NCBI GenBank assembly: GCA_000402295.1
Contig: AQRW01000122.1
Coordinates: forward strand, 1 to 14,948
Length of the DNA: 14,948 nucleotides
DNA from: Candidatus Aerophobus profundus SCGC AAA252-L23
GTDB taxonomy: Bacteria > Aerophobota > Aerophobia > Aerophobales > Aerophobaceae
Reading direction: 5' to 3'
Part shown: piece after piece, positions 13,717 to 14,948 of the stretch
Numbering within the stretch: the first letter of the stretch is position 1
Layout: every line of letters begins with the position of its first letter
Notes under the pieces: generated by a model
Told to the model about the DNA's origin: nothing
What the model saw: the letters and a program-made list of their open reading frames with translations, nothing else
Database searches by the model: none
Translations under genes and position numbers: made by a program

Positions 13717-14691
13717 CTACTGTACCACCTCCACCCGGTTACGTAAGGTCTCCGGAATTCTCAGACCTAATTCCTTGGCCCTGGTTTCGTTCACCATAGC
13801 CTGCTTACTTTGGGGAGAGGCAATAGGAATAGCGGCCGGCTTTTCTCCCTCCAAAATCTTGAGAGCAATCTCTGCCGCTGTTTTACCTTGTTCGTATCCA
13901 GAGGATGTTACCCCGCACAGAACCCCTGCCTTCACCGTAAAATCAAGAAAGGCAAATTCTGGAAGGTCATTGTTCTCGAGGGTCCACTGCAGCACCGTCT
14001 CCCCTGGCAAGCTGATTTCCTGACCAGCCTCTTTAACAGTATGATAGAGAAACAGTCCAATGGCATCAACGGTGTATTGTAGTTCCTGGAGGTGGGCCTT
14101 CCACTCAGTGAAATTGTCAGTGGTATAGATCTCACCTATATCCACCGGTAGGCTCATCTGCTCCAATCCAGCCACAAAGGCAAGTGAAGTGGGGCTGTTA
14201 TCGGTCAGTATGGCCACCCTTTGCACTCCGGGTGCCAGTTCTCTGAGCAAATCAATGCTCCCTACCACATTGGTTTGTTCAATTACCCCGGTTATGTTCT
14301 GGGCCGGAAATCCGTAGTGCCCCGGCTCATTGTTCATTCCACAAAAGACAAAGGGAAGATCACTGCCAATGTATTTCTCGGCCACCAATTCGCAGGCATT
14401 GTCATCGAAGACCATTACCAGGTCCGGCTTGAACTCCTCAATTCTCTGGATTGCCTCCTGGCTTACCTGATGCTTCCACTCAGCACTGGTCCTCCTCTTG
14501 GTGTCAAGGTAGAACTTATCAATTTCTATTCCTTTATTCTCCAAGACAGCTTCTACTCCCCGCGTCTCTTCTACCACCCAGGGATACTCAGGATGATAAC
14601 TGAAAATAAGCAGTACCTTTTCCTCAGGCCTGATGCACCCCATAATGATGACCAGGACCAACGCACTTACTATCAATACCAGCTTCTTCAT
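13717..14691 (-). CDS. ABC-type substrate-binding lipoprotein (ABC_sub_bind family)
   Basis: This 324-residue protein has a hydrophobic signal ending in the lipobox IMGC, with lipidation at Cys19. The mature part has two alpha/beta lobes: KVLLIFSYHPEYPWV and TRGVEAVLENKGIEIDKF, then KPDLVMVFDDNACELVAEKY, LPFVFCGMNNEPGHYGFPAQ, NITGVIEQTN (residues 131-141), LLRELAPGVQRVAILTD and SSGYEQGKTAAEIALKIL. NITGV followed by a LAPGVxRVAIL stretch is typical of ABC_sub_bind (TrpX-like) proteins, some of which serve transporters while others feed sensor kinases. No permease or ATPase gene is in the window, so its partner is unknown. A strong GGAGGGAGGT site sits three bases before the ATG. It is transcribed from the promoter at 14779-14806, and the PLB-like hydrolase is next on the same strand, so it may collect that enzyme's product. 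Confidence 0.88.
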   Translation of the reverse strand: MKKLVLIVSALVLVIIMGCIRPEEKVLLIFSYHPEYPWVVEETRGVEAVLENKGIEIDKFYLDTKRRTSAEWKHQVSQEAIQRIEEFKPDLVMVFDDNACELVAEKYIGSDLPFVFCGMNNEPGHYGFPAQNITGVIEQTNVVGSIDLLRELAPGVQRVAILTDNSPTSLAFVAGLEQMSLPVDIGEIYTTDNFTEWKAHLQELQYTVDAIGLFLYHTVKEAGQEISLPGETVLQWTLENNDLPEFAFLDFTVKAGVLCGVTSSGYEQGKTAAEIALKILEGEKPAAIPIASPQSKQAMVNETRAKELGLRIPETLRNRVEVVQ

Positions 14692-14778
14692 CTTACCTCC
14701 CTCCGATTTTTTCTCTATTTTTGGCCCAGTCCTTCAGAGAAGATCAAAGATTGAAATCTGAGCCCACAGAACTGTCTT

Positions 14779-14806
14779 ATTATAGTAATCCTATCGGTCT
14801 TGGCAA
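14779..14806 (-). promoter_or_regulatory. Sigma70-type promoter for the binding-lipoprotein/hydrolase pair
   Basis: On the minus strand TTGCCA (14806-14801) is followed after 16 bases by a perfect TATAAT (14784-14779). The start point would be near 14772, giving a leader of about 80 bases. I see no second gene start between it and the ATG at 14691, and nothing convincing from 14807 to the window end. Confidence 0.7.
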
Positions 14807-14948
14807 ATCTCTGGGCAGAATCAATTGTCTAAACAGCTCATCGGAAGATTTGCTCTACGGTTTAACCCTTTCTTGAAACCATCCAGGGCCCAAAAACATT
14901 TACCCTTCTTTAAGACAATTTTGCTATTTCTTTGGTATTTTGATATTA

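Noticed and set aside
14221..14754. 177-codon plus-strand open frame
   Set aside because: It is antisense to the ABC_sub_bind lipoprotein and has no recognisable motifs; the lipobox, promoter and ribosome site all support the minus-strand gene.
14821..14948. Minus-strand frame of about 42 codons open to the window edge
   Set aside because: It could be the tail of a gene beginning outside the window, but an open stretch this short is expected by chance and no motif is visible.
1..14948. CRISPR arrays, tRNA or rRNA genes
   Set aside because: No regularly spaced repeat series, cloverleaf with the usual T-arm, or conserved rRNA segment was seen on either strand.

Overview
The window reads as bacterial chromosome of moderate to low GC, with purine-rich Shine-Dalgarno sequences (GGAGG type) and recognisable sigma70-type promoters (TTGACA/TATACT type). 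Most intact genes encode secreted, lipid-anchored or membrane proteins. That mix, plus transposase and toxin-antitoxin debris, fits an uncultivated anaerobic or fermentative heterotroph of the kind recovered from sediments. I see no taxonomic marker gene, so any phylum name would be a guess.

Layout. (1) 86-3784, plus strand, three separately spaced genes: a dihydroxyacetone kinase DhaK subunit with a 34-bp near-palindrome inside its coding sequence; a lipoprotein with a formylglycine-generating-enzyme-like (SUMF1) fold but no catalytic cysteine pair, followed by a strong terminator; and a 12-helix MFS transporter of the oxalate/formate or monocarboxylate type. (2) 3849-6378, a tightly overlapping run behind its own promoter: a secreted S10 serine carboxypeptidase, the first 75 codons of a truncated branched-chain amino-acid type binding protein, and a TMEM175-family potassium channel. 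Each junction is a 4-base stop/start overlap. (3) 6422-8359, a decayed accessory patch: a small minus-strand coiled-coil protein, a transposase fragment fused in frame to a HEPN fragment, an AbrB/MazE-type antitoxin with a RelE-type toxin whose tail looks frameshifted, and a 75-codon parA stub that keeps a strong promoter and two tandem operator-like repeats. (4) 8398-11959, a sensor operon: a strong promoter with a palindrome against its -35, a roughly 200-base leader, a secreted single-Cache protein, then a 915-residue secreted protein with two Cache_2 modules, a double-Cache-like region and a complete Peripla_BP_6 binding-protein domain. (5) 12117-14806, minus strand: a lipoprotein binding protein of the ABC_sub_bind type behind a TTGCCA/TATAAT promoter, then a secreted phospholipase-B-like N-terminal-nucleophile hydrolase.

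How it may work together. The recurring theme is ligand capture and hydrolysis outside the cytoplasm: a peptidase, an amidase/lipase-like hydrolase, several binding proteins and Cache ligand sensors. No ABC permease, ATPase, histidine kinase or chemoreceptor is present to receive the signal or cargo. The most unusual item is the secreted Cache-array/binding-protein fusion with its stand-alone Cache partner. Homologues of four proteins of the eukaryotic secretory/lysosomal system (cathepsin A-type S10 peptidase, TMEM175, PLBD-type hydrolase, SUMF1) also occur within about 12 kb; this may be coincidence.
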